Shown: positions 36,101 through 48,297, numbered from the stretch's first letter. The stretch is DNA of 55,888 nt from Cercozoa sp. M6MM (GCA_040357565.1 JBDODJ010000075.1), one strand, 5' to 3'. Program-made: numbers and translations. The notes: generated by a model not told the origin, from the sequence alone.

Positions 36101-36409
36101 TGGCGCTGCCCTTCTCGCATGACAGGTAGCCTTTACCCCCGCTTTACCCGCGTCTGTCTATGTAGGTGCGTGTGCATGTGTGTGTGTGTGTGTGTGTATG
36201 TGTGTATGTGTGTGTGATGCAGGAGTTGGTCGCGCGAGACGACGCCGTCGTTTACGTCGACGGAACGACTGACGGACTCGCTGAACAACTCGTTGAGGAG
36301 ACAAACGCAGCAGCAGCAGCAGCAGCAACAACAACTGCACGACACGTCGGCTGCTGGTGCCACGGCGACGCGGCAACGTGGCCTTGTGCTCTTCGACGAC
36401 CACGACTGA
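30193..36409 (+). CDS. Nuclear pore membrane glycoprotein gp210 (NUP210-like)
   Basis: gp210 is a single-pass pore-membrane nucleoporin with a long lumenal Ig-like array. Start MFLLGLCLAALLASSVRG is a signal peptide. Signature segments: FDLHDNVFSSLSGLDFAWAL, SVFHKGLAQEDQ, STVVHVSDVEKLGLV, VPDNFEFDYDVTDDCKQ, TVGATLPLHARGGSGSYTYA, DVVVSDAHDATNFFV, QDVSIPVGITDAQGR and a BIG2-like YSASQALQSEHSVTG region. The C-terminal TM is MIVLGVVLSNVGVLALAYV, followed by a cytosolic tail. Read across the last intron, the tail becomes SHDRSWSRETTPSFTSTE and a run of nine Gln, ending LVLFDDHD, TGA at 36,407-36,409. About 25 exons; introns are C-rich, including runs of more than ten C. The 100-N gap at 33,347 removes some coding sequence. 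Confidence 0.87.
33347..33446. other. Assembly gap (100 N) inside gp210
   Basis: Fixed-size gap; the right flank is poly-C. gp210 exons continue on both sides in order. Confidence 0.98.
36176..36215. repeat. (GT)n microsatellite in the last gp210 intron
   Basis: Short GT-rich tract with GTAT interruptions directly before the acceptor of the final gp210 exon. Confidence 0.85.
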
Positions 36410-36601
36410 CTGAAGTCACTAAACTGGGTTGCCTCGTGCGCTGACTGACGTTACGTTAACTAGCGTGAGTTTTGCGTTGCGGTTTGTTGGGCTAACTACA
36501 AGAAACGAAAGTCTAATCCTCTAGTCAGGCAGGCACGGCAGGTTTCAGTTGGTGTTCGGTTCTGGTTCATGTCAGCTGTACGACCGTTGCAGTATAATTA
36601 T

Positions 36602-39600
36602 TCAAAGCAAGGGCGCATTGTTTCCTCTGCGACTGTTTCTTGTTGTTGCAACTGACGCAGGAAACGACGCAGACAACTTAGAGTTTCCGACCTGGGAAAA
36701 ACTGTTTTGTTGGAAGAGAAGACAACTAAAATCTAAATTGAAACAAAGTGCACCAAGCCGCGTTGCCCGGTGGCACGAGATCCTCTCGTCTCTGTATCGC
36801 TGTCTCGAGTTCTTCTGCCTGCGAGGTGAGTAAGTCCTTTTTTAGAGTTGAGTTCGTAAGTCCTTTAAGGGTACTGTACCATGCTAGCAATGTTCACCAT
36901 CTGTTCTTTTGTCAGCTCGATTGTGCCGAATGACTCTCTACATGTGGGCAGTGTGTTGACTGCGTACACTCTGGAAGAACACAAAGACGGATGCATACGC
37001 CAAACAACGCAGCGCAGGCAGCCAACGAATCGCCACGAGCAGCGAATCTTCGCCTTCGTCGCGTAAACGAGCCGCGAGCGTTTTCTTAAATGTTTACACA
37101 AATGTATAACAGTCAGTTGAAGGAAAACTGTTTCAACAGTACCAGGTTGTCCATCAGCCATTCATGTGCTCCGTCAAGCCCGCTCTACGTTTCTCATGCC
37201 AACTGAAGTCTAAAACACTGAAAGCAGGTCTTACGGCATGAAGAGCCTGCAGCAACTCTTTGGAGAATGCGTCATTGGCCACAGCGACGTAATGTTCGAT
37301 GTTTTTGGTGTCGTAGAACTATCCCCCCAACAGGTGCAGGTTAAAACTATAGTTTCACTTGGGTGATATCTTACTTTGACTTTTAGATGGTATTGCTCGA
37401 ATATGTCGAGCCAAATCGACGTGTCTTGATTCAACCTGTACAATACATATCCATTTGGAGGCTGTTGAATCCTGTATAACTTGTATCGTTGAACCGTTCC
37501 ATCGTCTCATACACCGTTTTGAAGGCAGATCCCTGCTGAAGCACACGCACTGCCAGTTCGTTGATATCACTTGAAACGAAAGGAGCGGTACTGAAATCAA
37601 CTCGTCCGGTCGATTCTGATTCACTTCAGCCAGTCGGTTGATCACTAAAGCAACAGCGACGGAGGTACTCCTACAGCTTGGTGTACAGTACTCTTTTAAC
37701 ACAACAGACTCACGTTGCTGAGAAGCTTTAAGGTCGTGAGATAACAGCGATTGCAGAAGCACCTTGCAGTACAGGTCAACTGAACAAACCTGAAAGTAAC
37801 TGAACAAACTGAACTGGGCTGAAGGATTTCACCGCCCACCTGAGAGTTCTTTGTTGTCAGTTTGGTCGCGCTTGGGAAAGAATGGCGCGCAGAGTTCTGC
37901 GGTTTCGGCAGACATTCTGTAAGACGGATCGTGCGTCACCTGCAGCAGCGTGTGTTTAATCAGCCTCAAACACACGAGTGTCACGGCCAGCTTACCCGGG
38001 AGTTAATGCCTTTGGTAGGAAGTGACACAGACTGAGAAGTCAGGTGAAACTGGGCTTGTCGCCGCAGTGGACGCAAGGTCATACGCAGCATCCTGTTTTC
38101 GTTCAGTACGTATACTCCTCAGTTTGGTTCCGCTCAAGTGCACTTGAACGCAGTTTCTTGAAACTGAATCGACTGCGAGGTGCGCACCAGTGTCTGTGCC
38201 TCCAATAATTTTTAATAAGTCTGTATCTTGTCATGCACTACTCACAACTTGCAGCAGTTGCGAGTTGCAAGTGTTGGACCTCCGCTCAAAACTCGAGGTT
38301 TCCTTCGGCTAAATCGCAAAAAACCTGGAGAAAACCAACCCGACCGGCAGGCGAAACGCTTTCTTAATAAAACAGGAAGACGTATCTTAACTACTGAGCG
38401 TACAGTGACATTTGACTTGTAGAACCTGGCTGAAGTACTGTACAGTACAGAAGCGTAGATGATGCATCGTCATGCATCAGAGTGTCTCAGTCAAAACTGG
38501 CCGTCTATCCGAAGCTGAAGGGTACCTGCGCTGCACTGTACTCCTTCAAGCATCGCCCAGACTACTCGGGTTTGCAACGATATATTTCCGAGTCGAAGGA
38601 GTCCATTTGTAACGTGCGTCGCAAGTATTCCATCTGAATTGCGAAACAATATTCACATCAACTCGAGCTGTAGTACTGTACTGTACCGTTGTTTCCACGT
38701 CGTCTTTTATCAATTCAACGACTCTCTCTTGGTCACAATGGTCCCTGTGTTTGCATAAGATAAGATACACTTGCAGCATCATACCGTAGCAATAAACTGA
38801 CTGTATGCGAAGTGCGTGTGCTTGCAACATGACTCGCCTGCCGTCAGTGAGTTCGTGCTGCTGCGACTCTTTCTGAAACAAGAACGTTGTGGACAGAAAT
38901 GCGCGCTTACACAACTGTCGGTGAAAAAAGAAGGACAGCGTTACGACAAAGTCGAGCGAGAAACGAAGCGGCTTCCGGTAATAGGAACAATTCTGTTTTC
39001 ATATCTTCAGTTACTTCTGTAGTTTGGAAAAAGCTGGTCGAGCAGTACGTCTGTGCAGTACAGTACCCTAGCCACGGACTCTTCAGCACGCAACAACTTC
39101 ATGGCTTTCTCCAGTGAGCACTGAGCACAGCATGAAGATGTTTATGGAACCAGTTTACCCACCGGACTGGGAAGTTGACAATACCTCACATTCGCCAGCG
39201 TCGGCAAGGGCTGGATACTCTTCGATACACTCGCGCACGGTGTCCAACAGTACGATGGTTTCATTTCGAGTGCTAAATTTATCCAAGCATTGGAAATGCA
39301 TCAACTACAACGTTTACATCAAGCAGTCAAGAATACAGTTCGCCGAAGTAGCTGTCTTCGTCGCTCGGGTGCAAGAGTCTAGGAAGAGCTCGGAGCACTT
39401 CACGCTGTTTTTCGGTGCCGGTCAGTCCCTCTGTTGGTCAGAACAGTAGAGTAGAGTCTGTAAACACCTGAAGAGAAACAACTTACTGAGTTTCCCGACA
39501 CTCACAGCCAGCGGGAAACCTTCCACCAGTTCGTAGAGTAGGTCCCAAGGATTCGGTGTCTCGCTGTCAAAGGAGATGAATTCGTCATACCAGTCCTATA

Positions 39601-40150
39601 TCCAGTGTTTTACTGATCCATACTCCACTCCCCACTGGCAAAGTTGCAGTCTTCACCTTGTGGTAACGATTGTAGACGAACATTGTGTAGAATGCTTGAT
39701 GCGTATCGCGGATCCGTTCGCAGTCGACCTGCGAACAATGGTTAAGTAAACTAAGTTTACTAATTTGATGGACAATAGGAAAGAGAAAAGTACGCTGTTG
39801 CTAGTGTCGTGTGTGGCGGCCAGAGCACGGATTTCGTGCAACAGCGCTCTATATTATGCGAACAACTTTTGCTTGGAGACAGAGACGTCGACACGTATTT
39901 TTTAACATACGCGATGTAACAGACGTGCGAAAGACGGGGTCCGATTTTTCGATAGTTGCAGTTCTCAAAGTACAGCAGTTCAAACAGATAGGCACGAAAC
40001 GCCATTCTGACACAGTCTTCTTTGTTCGGAAACATTTTCTGCATTAAGCAGTCGAATTCAACTTTAATTTCAGCGAAAACACGTGCAACGATGAGAGATG
40101 ATACCCGCATCGCGTTGATTTCGTTTCGCGCAAACCTCTGAGAACAGGAG
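36602..40150 (-). CDS. Unrecognised helical protein, unit B (paralogous to 40,217-42,580)
   Basis: Family not recognised. Sense-order exons include DCVRMAFRAYLFELLYFEN, QVDCERIRDTHQAFYTMFVY, DWYDEFISFDSETPNPWD with LLYELVEGFPLAVSVGKL, and ETIVLLDTVRECIEEYPAL. A block parallel to the upstream unit follows: RMSAETAELCAPFFPKRD, VDLYCKVLLQSLLSHDLKAS, VINRLAEVNQNRPDELIS, TVYETMERFNDTSYTGF, LNQDTSIWLDIFEQYHLKV, AHEWLMDNLVL, EDSLLVAIRWLPALRCLAY, IELTKEQMVNIASM, AEELETAIQRREDLVPPGN and SETLSCLRRFLRQLQQQ, ending MRPCFE at 36,602. Rich in helix formers, no membrane segment. It may be a separate gene or the second half of one long gene with the unit upstream. Some exons between 38,150 and 39,000 are unclear. 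Confidence 0.5.
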
Positions 40151-40216
40151 ATCATTTTCTCTGCGCTGTTGTCGGCTCCTTAAGCATAAAATGAACGTAG
40201 GGAGTGCGTGCATGGA

Positions 40217-42580
40217 CTACACAACTACAGAAAGGAAGTAAGTACCATTTCCAGTGGCAAAGATGCCAAAAGCGAGCGCATCAGCAATTCGATGAATATC
40301 GCGGCGCTGCATTTTCGTCTCTCTGACAGCTGTTTCGGCGCGTTCCATTTGACTCGTAAGTTTATAGTTGCCGTACTCGATTTTTTCCTGCCGTTCTTGA
40401 AATTTTGCGAGAATTTTTTCGAACGCTGCCTTCCGTTCAAGTTCAAGTGAATCTTCTTCTTCGGTTGACTCTTCTTCTTTGAGTGACTCTTCTTCTTCGG
40501 GTGACTCTTCTTCGGTTGACTCTTCTTCTTGGTCACGGCTCAAGGCATCAACCCAAGAAATACGTTCCCTGTGCGTAGTATTTATAAAGAGTTGTTAATT
40601 GACGGATAAAGTTGACACTTGAGAGTAAGTTACCTCTCTGGAACTAACTGGTTGATGTATTCAACAAATGCCTTCAGACTCACGGTTTTGCCTGCTTCGA
40701 TGTAGTTCCACAACTTTGCTACAGACAAACGATAAAAAGTGGCAACGTTTGTTCCGGATTTGTGAAGCAGAAACGGACAAACGGTTTTTAAAGGCTGTCG
40801 TGTCTTGAGTCGTTGGAGTTCGCGCTTGCGAGAGATGTGACGATACTGCATGTTTTGGTTTGGCGTTTTTTGTTTCTGTTTCTTTTCTTTTTTGGAGGAG
40901 TCGGACTCCTCTTCCTTCTCCATCGCTTTTTGAGCTTTCTTAGCGACACGTTGGACGTGTTGTCTGTCCAGCGAAATCGTGTGTCGCAACCGGAAAAGGA
41001 AACGACGCAGGCGGCGCAGTGTTTCGAACCTGAAAGGATAAAGTAAGTTTACTTTCGCAGTCGAGCACAAGAGGGCACTTGTCTCAGAGAGAATGATGCA
41101 CCAAGGTAGGTTGTCCTGTGGCATGAAATCGTCTCTTATTTCAATCGCTTTCTGCAGCTTATCTGCCTGCGCAATGTGGAAACTTAAACATTCCCAAAAA
41201 AAAAACGTTATGGGTGGACCGTGTTTTGAATCGCTTGAGTGCGTTCTTCCGTCAGTTCCATGCGGTACGCCGTGTTCCTGTAGGTACACTTTCTATCTCC
41301 GATACATTGTTTGAGGAAAGATCAAGTACGCCAAACACTCCAGGCCGGGTAGCCAACGAATCGCCACCAACAATGGGTCTTCGTCCTCATCGCACATGCG
41401 AGCGGCGAGTGTGTTCTACATGTGTGAAGTGATTGCATTAAGCTCACTGCAGGGTGACCAAAAAGCCATTACAAGGTTGTCTAAAAGCCATTCGAACGAC
41501 TCTTTGGGCCCGATCTGCAGACGACAAATGAAAACTCAACTGACAACTGTCTCAGCTGCCAAAGTGAATTGAAGAGTTGTGTACCATGTGATCGACTTTC
41601 ATCAACTCTTTGGGAAATGCAGCTCTAGCCAAACTGTCGTAGTTTTCAAGTTCCTCGAGTATGTTGTCCATCTGCCCAGCAAACATTTGCAGTCTTCTTA
41701 CCTGGACAGCAACCTCAAGTGTGTGCAATCCTAGGAACTTTTACTTCCACTTTCGGCCGGTAGCGGTCAAAGAATCGAAGCAGCACTGACGTATCTTGTC
41801 TTAACCTGGATGGCTCAGTCAAATGCCTCACTTGGATAGTAAAGCGCAGGGTACTCGCTCATTTTCTCGTACACACATTTGAGAAAAAGCCCCTGTCATC
41901 AATGCCCGTTTCTTCTCGGTTTGTTCCTCCTCATAGAACCATATCCTGATCAAGGTAAGTTTTACATCTACGAACTCGTCTGGTCGATCCTGACTGACTT
42001 CGACAAACCGATCGATGACTACCGGAAAGAACGGCGGTTGGTTTAAACAGTTCGACCGAGAAGTGAGTGGATGGAACTCACCTTCGTGGGCGTGTTTGAA
42101 GTCTTTTGACAGCAACAGAACCAGCAGCAGCTCGCAGTACAAGTCAACTGAATAAAAACGATACAAATACAACCAACCACACACATACAGCTGCTTGTTC
42201 TAGGAAATCAGTTGTTACGCGAAAGCTCTTCATGATTTTTTTCACCAACGAAAAAAGGCAGGCAGTATTCGGTGTCTTCGGCAGACAATCCGTTGAACTC
42301 GTTTTTTGTGTACTGAAGGAGCGCTTTATGAACCTACCAACAGCACCGTCACTATACTTTTTTGGAAAGTGTAGTTTGATCGAAAGGACAAACTGAGCGG
42401 AACCCGAGAGGTTATTTCGTCAAGAGGGAAGGTGGGTGCTGAAATGGCCGAAACGAATTCGAATCGAAGCTGTCCCAATCGCCTCAGCGGGCGCAAACCC
42501 GAGCGAAACATGTCTCTCTCGGTCTTCAGTACAACTGGACTGAGCAATGGGGGCTTGCAACGGCTTCTAGTCTCCTGCAA
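40217..42580 (-). CDS. Unrecognised helical protein, unit A (paralogous to 36,602-37,960)
   Basis: Same unknown family. Sense-order exons: LQYTKNEFNGLSAEDTEYCL, VDLYCELLLVLLLSKDFKHA, VIDRFVEVSQDRPDEFVD, CVYEKMSEYPALYYPS, LRQDTSVLLRFFDRYRPKV, MDNILEELENYDSLARAAFP, SFEWLLDNLVMAF, EDPLLVAIRWLPGLECLAY, MELTEERTQAIQNTVHP, ADKLQKAIEIRDDFMPQDN and FETLRRLRRFLFRLRHTIS. Each aligns with an exon of unit B. It then has its own extension: a Lys/Glu-rich linker (KKEKKQKQK), SVAKLWNYIEAGKTVSLKAF, a Glu/Ser-rich repeat (TEEESPEEEESLKEEES) and a coiled-coil tail (EKILAKFQERQEKIEYG). The 5' end is tentative. Confidence 0.5.
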
Positions 42581-42742
42581 TTTTGCTTATTTTTGGGAGT
42601 TTTTGCATTTTCAGTCCGCGTGCAAACTCGATACTGTACAGATGATCTTACTTACTACCAGTCCACAGCAGGCAGTTACAGTTTTGCTAATTAGATGCAC
42701 TAACGCTGTCACTACTACTGCCTTTGTAGCTACGGAACGCGT

Positions 42743-45700
42743 CTAGAACTGCGCTCGCCTGACCATGGATGTTGGAACAGTGGAAACGAAACTGCTTTCA
42801 GTTTTGAGCTGAAATACCGTAAAATGTCCTCGCTGCACTTGTGCCTTGAGTGACGCCACAGTGTCGTCGGCACAACGCAAGAGCATCTCATGTCGCGCCA
42901 GATGCAGCGACAGCACGCGCACTCGGCCCTAACAAACGTACATCCAACTGGAGCGCATACAGACTGACTGAGCCAAGTGTTTTTGTACCCTGAGTTGCAG
43001 AGTTTCTTGCTGCCACCGCTTGCGTTCTTTCTCAGTCTTTTGCAGCTCCAGCTCTTTTTTGGAACTGCAAGAGAGTACACTTGGGTATGCACATGGTCTG
43101 TGAGAGAAAGAAAGACGGCTTACACAAGGCGGTCAGTATGAAGCACTCGTTGTTGCAGCGACTGTCGCAAGGAGTGACGTTCCTGCCGTTCGTACAGCAG
43201 TGCGTGTGAGAGTTTGTCCAGTCGCTGCTGCAGTTCGTCCTACAGTCATTACAAAGAAAGTACAACATTTAGCGACACGTCGACTCAACACAACTGAAGT
43301 CAGGTTACAGTTTTTTCAACGACAGAATGATGCACGAAGCGCGTGGCTGCATCTAGCTGCTGCTGCGCTGACTGGCGAATCGTTTGCACGTGCTCCTGCT
43401 GTTCCACCAAGCGCTGTAGCGCCTGTCGTAGCTCCGTCACTTCGGCGTTGTGCTCTCTCCTCACCTGTAAATACTCCTGTGTTTCAGATACTAGTGTTTC
43501 ATTTTTGACACAAAAAAGTACCTGCAGAATGTGCTGCTGCAACGCAGATAACCGCTGCTGCTGCCGATAAAGAAAGTGTTGCTTGCGTTTGGTTCGACAT
43601 TGCATCCAGTAGAGCTTCATATCGCTCACGAAAGCACTCAGATCGTCGGCGAAAGAGTCGCTGACATCGCGACTCTGCGAGGTGTCAATGTGCAGATCTA
43701 GCGAGACGTCAGTGTCCTCCAACTCGAGGTTTTCGTTGTGCGTGTTGACTGCCACACAGTGCTGAAGCAACTGTACTGTGTTTGTTGTGCCGTCTTGCAC
43801 TCCAGCACGCGTTGTGTTAATCGCGCTGTCTCGCAGGCTCACGTGTCTTGTGTTGGTCGAGCTGTTCACTTGGTTCAGGACTCTTTTTGACTTTGACCTG
43901 GGAGAGTCCGAATCCACCTGGACCGAGACTTGCTTCACATGGACAGGAGCGTGCGCAGCGGCGATTTCGCGAATGCAGGACCAGGCGCGTTGTTGCTCGA
44001 GGAAGGAGACCTCTTCGTTGAACGAAGTGAGCTGATCGATCACTTGCGAAATGTCTTGTCGCACTCGGTGGTTGACGTGTTCGCTGATACGCAGCGCGTC
44101 CTGTGCCACAGCGACAGTCGTGCGACGAGGCGACGGTGTCAACGGCAAGTGCGAAACAAACGTGGCCACTGTGGGCGCACTTTGCACGCGTTTCCTTTGA
44201 CGAATTGTGCAGCTTTCGTCGATGGAAGCAGTGGTGTCACAGGTCGACGAAGAAGGAGCCTGCGTGGTATCACTCGCGGTGATTGCATTTGTCGTATCCA
44301 CTGCTGACTCGGTGATAGCACTGCTGTTGTTCTCATACTCCAGAGGATACAGCTCTGCCACAGTCTGGCAGTCGGCGTCTGCAAAGTGAGTCAAGGGCGT
44401 CTGCGTGAGAGAGCTCACTCCCAACACCCGAATCTCGGCCTGCGTGCTCGTGTCTCTCGCATCGCGTGTCACCTGGCATGCCACGTGCGCCAAGTGGAGT
44501 ACATGCGGGCTGGTGCCACTGTCACATGTCGCCACCTGCGTCTCTGTGCAGGCGTCGCTGACACCAAGGTGCGTGTTGGGTGTCCCGGTTTGTACCGTAT
44601 GAACCGACACACAAACAGTAGTTCCAACTGAAACAAGTGCAGCAGTTTCGGTCTGACAGCTCGCATGTAAACTTGCGTCAACAGCGGTTTTTTCGATCTC
44701 ACTTTCGTCGCTTTTGGCATCGCTTTCGGAGTGACCTTGTTCGACGTTCGAGGCGTAATTTGACTGAACTGTGGCTTGATTGTTGTTGTTGTTGTTGTTG
44801 TTGTTGTCAGAAACCCGCTCAGAACCCCGCAAATTCACCGACGTTGAGACGGTTTGCGCATGCTGCTGCCGAAGCTCTTCGATCTGCTGGAGAAGAACGT
44901 CGTGCCGCTGCTTCCACTGTTGCTGCACCGAGTTGAGTGCCTTGTGTGCGGACCTTCTCACTCGCTCTAGGATGGAGAATGTCAAACTAAACGTTGCTAG
45001 TGTCAAATGAAGTACCAACAAGGTTGTCACGTCGTTCCAACTCAGTTTTGAGATGCTCGACCTGAAACTTCAGCGTCGCTGTTTCGCCTTCGTTTTCGGT
45101 GTACTCTTGGGTGCCGCCTGCTGAGGTTGCGTTGTGTTGGGCCAGTCGTATCTGTGTTTTCAAACATAACTTAATGATCGAACCCCACCAGAGAGACGGG
45201 GTTTATATAATTGGGAATGTACGATCTGAGACAAGACTTCAACCAGATTCTCCGGAGAAATCACAGAAACCTCGGTCAGTCCTGCAAAGATAAATCGCGT
45301 CAACTGAATCCGAGTTGACTGCAGTAAATCGGCCGAGACAAGACTACCTGAATCAGCGAGCGCGTGCGCCACTCGCTCAAGCAGTTGTTGATTTCGACTG
45401 CTCAGTTGCTTCAGTTGCAAAAGCTGCTGCTGTAACTGCTGTAACGTCCTACAGTCATTGAAGATTAAACGAAACTTGACTTGACTCGCAGGCAAAGCAT
45501 GATACCACTCTTTCACAATTTCCTCGCTAGTGTCACTGCCACCAGTTGAAGCAGCGGCCACATTGCGTGACTGCTTCCCACCTGCAGTTGGTGAGGACGC
45601 TCGCGTTACCAGACAGTACCGAATCTTGTCGATCAAGGGTCGAATACTGCGAAGCATCGTGCCTCCACTATCATCGATCTCGTCTCGCTCCGCCATTGCG

Positions 45701-46035
45701 TCGAGTTGGTCCAACGCTGTGTCTGCGCATATTTCAATACTCCCAAAGTGCTTCCTTGAAAGCGGGTAAAGCTTACCGCCAAAGACCTCCGTGTCGCAAA
45801 GAACCGCACTCAGTTCTTCACGCACAACGGCCAACGCGTCCAGAGCATCGTCGCGCTGCTGCTTCGTTTGCGACAGTCGATCAAGCGCGCTCCATTCCGC
45901 TGCCTGCGTCATTACGCTAGGCGGAGGGATCGCATGGCCATGCAGCGAGTCGTTCAAGTCCATAATGGACTTGCACTGCGTCCTCCGCGATGGTCCGCTT
46001 AGCCTTGTTCCCTCTCCCTTCGGCCGTAATACCAC
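42743..46035 (-). CDS. Large coiled-coil protein with repeated TQT-like motifs
   Basis: Not assigned to a family. Start tentative (46,035, or 45,965 at MDLNDSLHGHAIPPPS). N-terminal helices: LSQTKQQRDDALDALAVVRE, TLQQLQQQLLQLKQLSSRNQ. LKFQVEHLKTELERRDNLV joins over an intron to RVRRSAHKALNSVQQQWKQR. A nine-Asn run follows, then a Ser/Thr/Gln-rich disordered stretch with recurrent CQTET, VQTGT, STQAE, LTQTP, CQTVAE and VQVDS words, then coiled coil again (ALRISEHVNHRVRQDISQVI, EVTELRQALQRLVEQQEHV, DKLSHALLYERQERHSL, ELELQKTEKERKRWQQE), ending about 42,743. The architecture resembles centrosomal/basal-body or dynein-light-chain-binding scaffolds; this is inference from composition only. Confidence 0.62.
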
Positions 46036-46282
46036 AATCTATGCCGACGGTATTTGCGCCTGGCAGCAAGAAACGCTCATTTCGCTTTCTGGAATTCAAA
46101 GACATGCGAGACTTAGACTTTTGGCTGAGGGAACAAGCTTCACGCGGTTGTTGCTCTGAGAGACACGACGGCATGGCTACACCGCTGCGGAGTGGCATTC
46201 CCCCCGCCAATGACTTTAGCCGGAACTGCAGAACACGTGATCTCGCGCTGCTAAAGACTAGATCGGACTTAGTTCTAATGCT
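46036..46282. promoter_or_regulatory. Divergent region between the coiled-coil gene and the nuclear-type gene
   Basis: About 250 bases between opposite starts. A minus-strand open frame continues through it (from 46,384), so it may also encode the true 5' exon of the coiled-coil gene. Confidence 0.3.
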
Positions 46283-47998
46283 ATGTCCTCTGAAAAAGCA
46301 GATCAGCGTGTAGTGGTGCTGTACTTGTGTCTGTGTCGTGTTGCCACTGGGTGATTGATTGTTGAAAGTTTGCAGGACACGCAAAATTCGCTGTTCGCGT
46401 CAGCTTCGGCACCGAAGGGTGCGACGCCCGCATTTTTTGGTTCAGCGGCGAAGCTTCGCGGAGGCACTCCGTTGTCCTCGTCGAACTCGAGCAATGCGTT
46501 TTCGAGTTCGAACTCGACGCGCGGCAGCATGTTCGCACCAGGCATGTCGGGTGCGCCAGGCACCTTCATGCTGTTTGCAGCTGCCTCAAGTGCTCCAGTG
46601 AGGTACGTTGAGGTGGGAGCCAACGACGATCTGTCCACGCAGACCACGGACTTCATTGCCACTACGGGTGCGTCGGCTTTCGTCGAAGAAGAGAAGGACG
46701 CCTCAACAAAGGAGACGAAGCTGACTGTTGTCGCTGAGACTGACGAGAGCAAAAACAAAAGCAAAACTTCTGTCGAAACCGAAGCGAAAGCACAAAATAC
46801 GAAAGAAGCGCTAGCGACTGTTGAGACGAAGGAAACACAGGAAACGAAAGAAACAACAGAGGCGACAGAGACAACAGAAGAGAAGAAAAAGGCAACGACA
46901 AAAGAAGCGAAAGAAACCTCAAAAATCCCAGAGTTTCTCGTTGCCTCCAAGGTACAGCTTTGTCTGCTTTCATAAATTCTAGGTTTCTTCTTCTCACGAC
47001 GGGGACTCTGCTCTAGGACTTGCGCGAAATCTACAAGAGGCGCGAGGAACAACTGTTCGCAGTGCGTTGTGATATCCTTTTCATTTATGATGTGTCAATA
47101 CAGATACGTGTATTTTACGTCTAGGTAATGTTTCCAAAAGAGCTGCCAAAACGAGGAATAGCAGGCTTGCAAAAGAAAGAGGACGAAGCGGAAGCGAAAG
47201 TGGTGCGGCACTTTGAGACTGGTTGCATGTGGAAGCGGAACGTAACTCCAGTTTGATTTTCTGATTTAATTTTAAATGACACTTTTTATTTTGCACAGCC
47301 TTTCCAAAAGCAGCAAGTTCAATCGCGAGCCACGCGACTCCAGAATCCGGTGCCGCTGTCGCTGCCGTCGCCGCAGCAAGAAGCACCACCTTCGGAAGAC
47401 GACGATACCGCTTTCCGTCCTCCACCTCGCAAGAAGCGACGCAAGTTCCAACCGCCGCGGCAGATTCAGCGTGCCAACGACGACAACTGCGAGTCCCAGC
47501 CGCCGCAGAGAGTGCGCGTGCACAAAACTCTCGGCATGCGACGCGTTCGAAAGCAGTCCACAAGAACACCTGTGTCGAACGACAGCGACACCGACAGCAG
47601 CAACGACGAAGAACAATGTGCGTCAGAGAACGTTTTTGAGTACGTCCTGTTCTCCCAGTGTTTGTGCTTAAATTGAACGTCCTTTCGCAGTTCGTTCGAG
47701 GACTCTGTGTTGCGTATCTTGCGCAACAAGAAGCAACTCGTCATGGGCACCAGTACCTCCATTTTTACACCTAGTCAATTTAGTTATGCTGAGTGACGCA
47801 GAAACCGACATCTGGATCGCCAGCATCGAAGGTCGAAACCGACAGTACTACATCACATTCCAACGTGGCCTGCGGCGTGAGTCGCGTCTCGTGTCGCGTA
47901 CCGTGCACGTGCAGGGCACCTTTCGCGCCGCGTCGCTCCGTATCCTGCAGGTGGCGCGCATGCAGCACAAGAAGAACCTCCAGATCGAAGGCGGTTAG
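46283..47998 (+). CDS. Low-complexity nuclear-type protein, unknown function
   Basis: Start MSSEKADQR at 46,283. An exon with NSLFASASAPKGATPAFFGS and SSSNSTRGSMFAPGM (FG-nucleoporin-like spacing but few repeats) leads into a Lys/Glu/Thr-rich tract of TKETQETKETTEATET type. Next come REIYKRREEQLFAV, MFPKELPKRGIAGLQKKEDE and a basic PPPRKKRRKFQPPRQIQ, a likely nuclear localisation signal, then SFEDSVLRILRNKKQLVMGT. From there either the frame ends TPSQFSYAE (47,796), or a 32-base intron (gtacct to tttag) joins in frame to MLSDAETDIWIASIEGRN and RTVHVQGTFRAASLRILQVA, ending at 47,998. I favour the longer form because its second part is a well-composed beta-rich segment. Confidence 0.5.
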
Positions 47999-48297
47999 AT
48001 CGTGTATGTACGTACGCGTACGATATCGATTGCCGTGTGCGATGCCCGGTAGCTAGCATACGATACGTACCGGTCCGCACAAGTAGTAAGGAAACGTTAA
48101 CCCAATTGCAACCTAGCTCGTCCTCGACTGCGCTTCGCTTTTAATTGTGCAGCACCGGGCGTCATGCCGTCATGCCAGCGCAGTGGGTCGAGAACTGTAG
48201 CCGTACTGTTCACCTCTAGCTGCTGCCAGTGTGAGTAGGAGACGAAGGCAGCGAGCTCACAGTAGCTGAGGTGTGCGCCGGGAGTGTTGCTTTGCCC

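Noticed and set aside
46290-46620. FG-nucleoporin identity for the gene at 46,283
   Set aside because: Only a few F/G words occur and no structured nucleoporin domain follows; composition alone is not enough.
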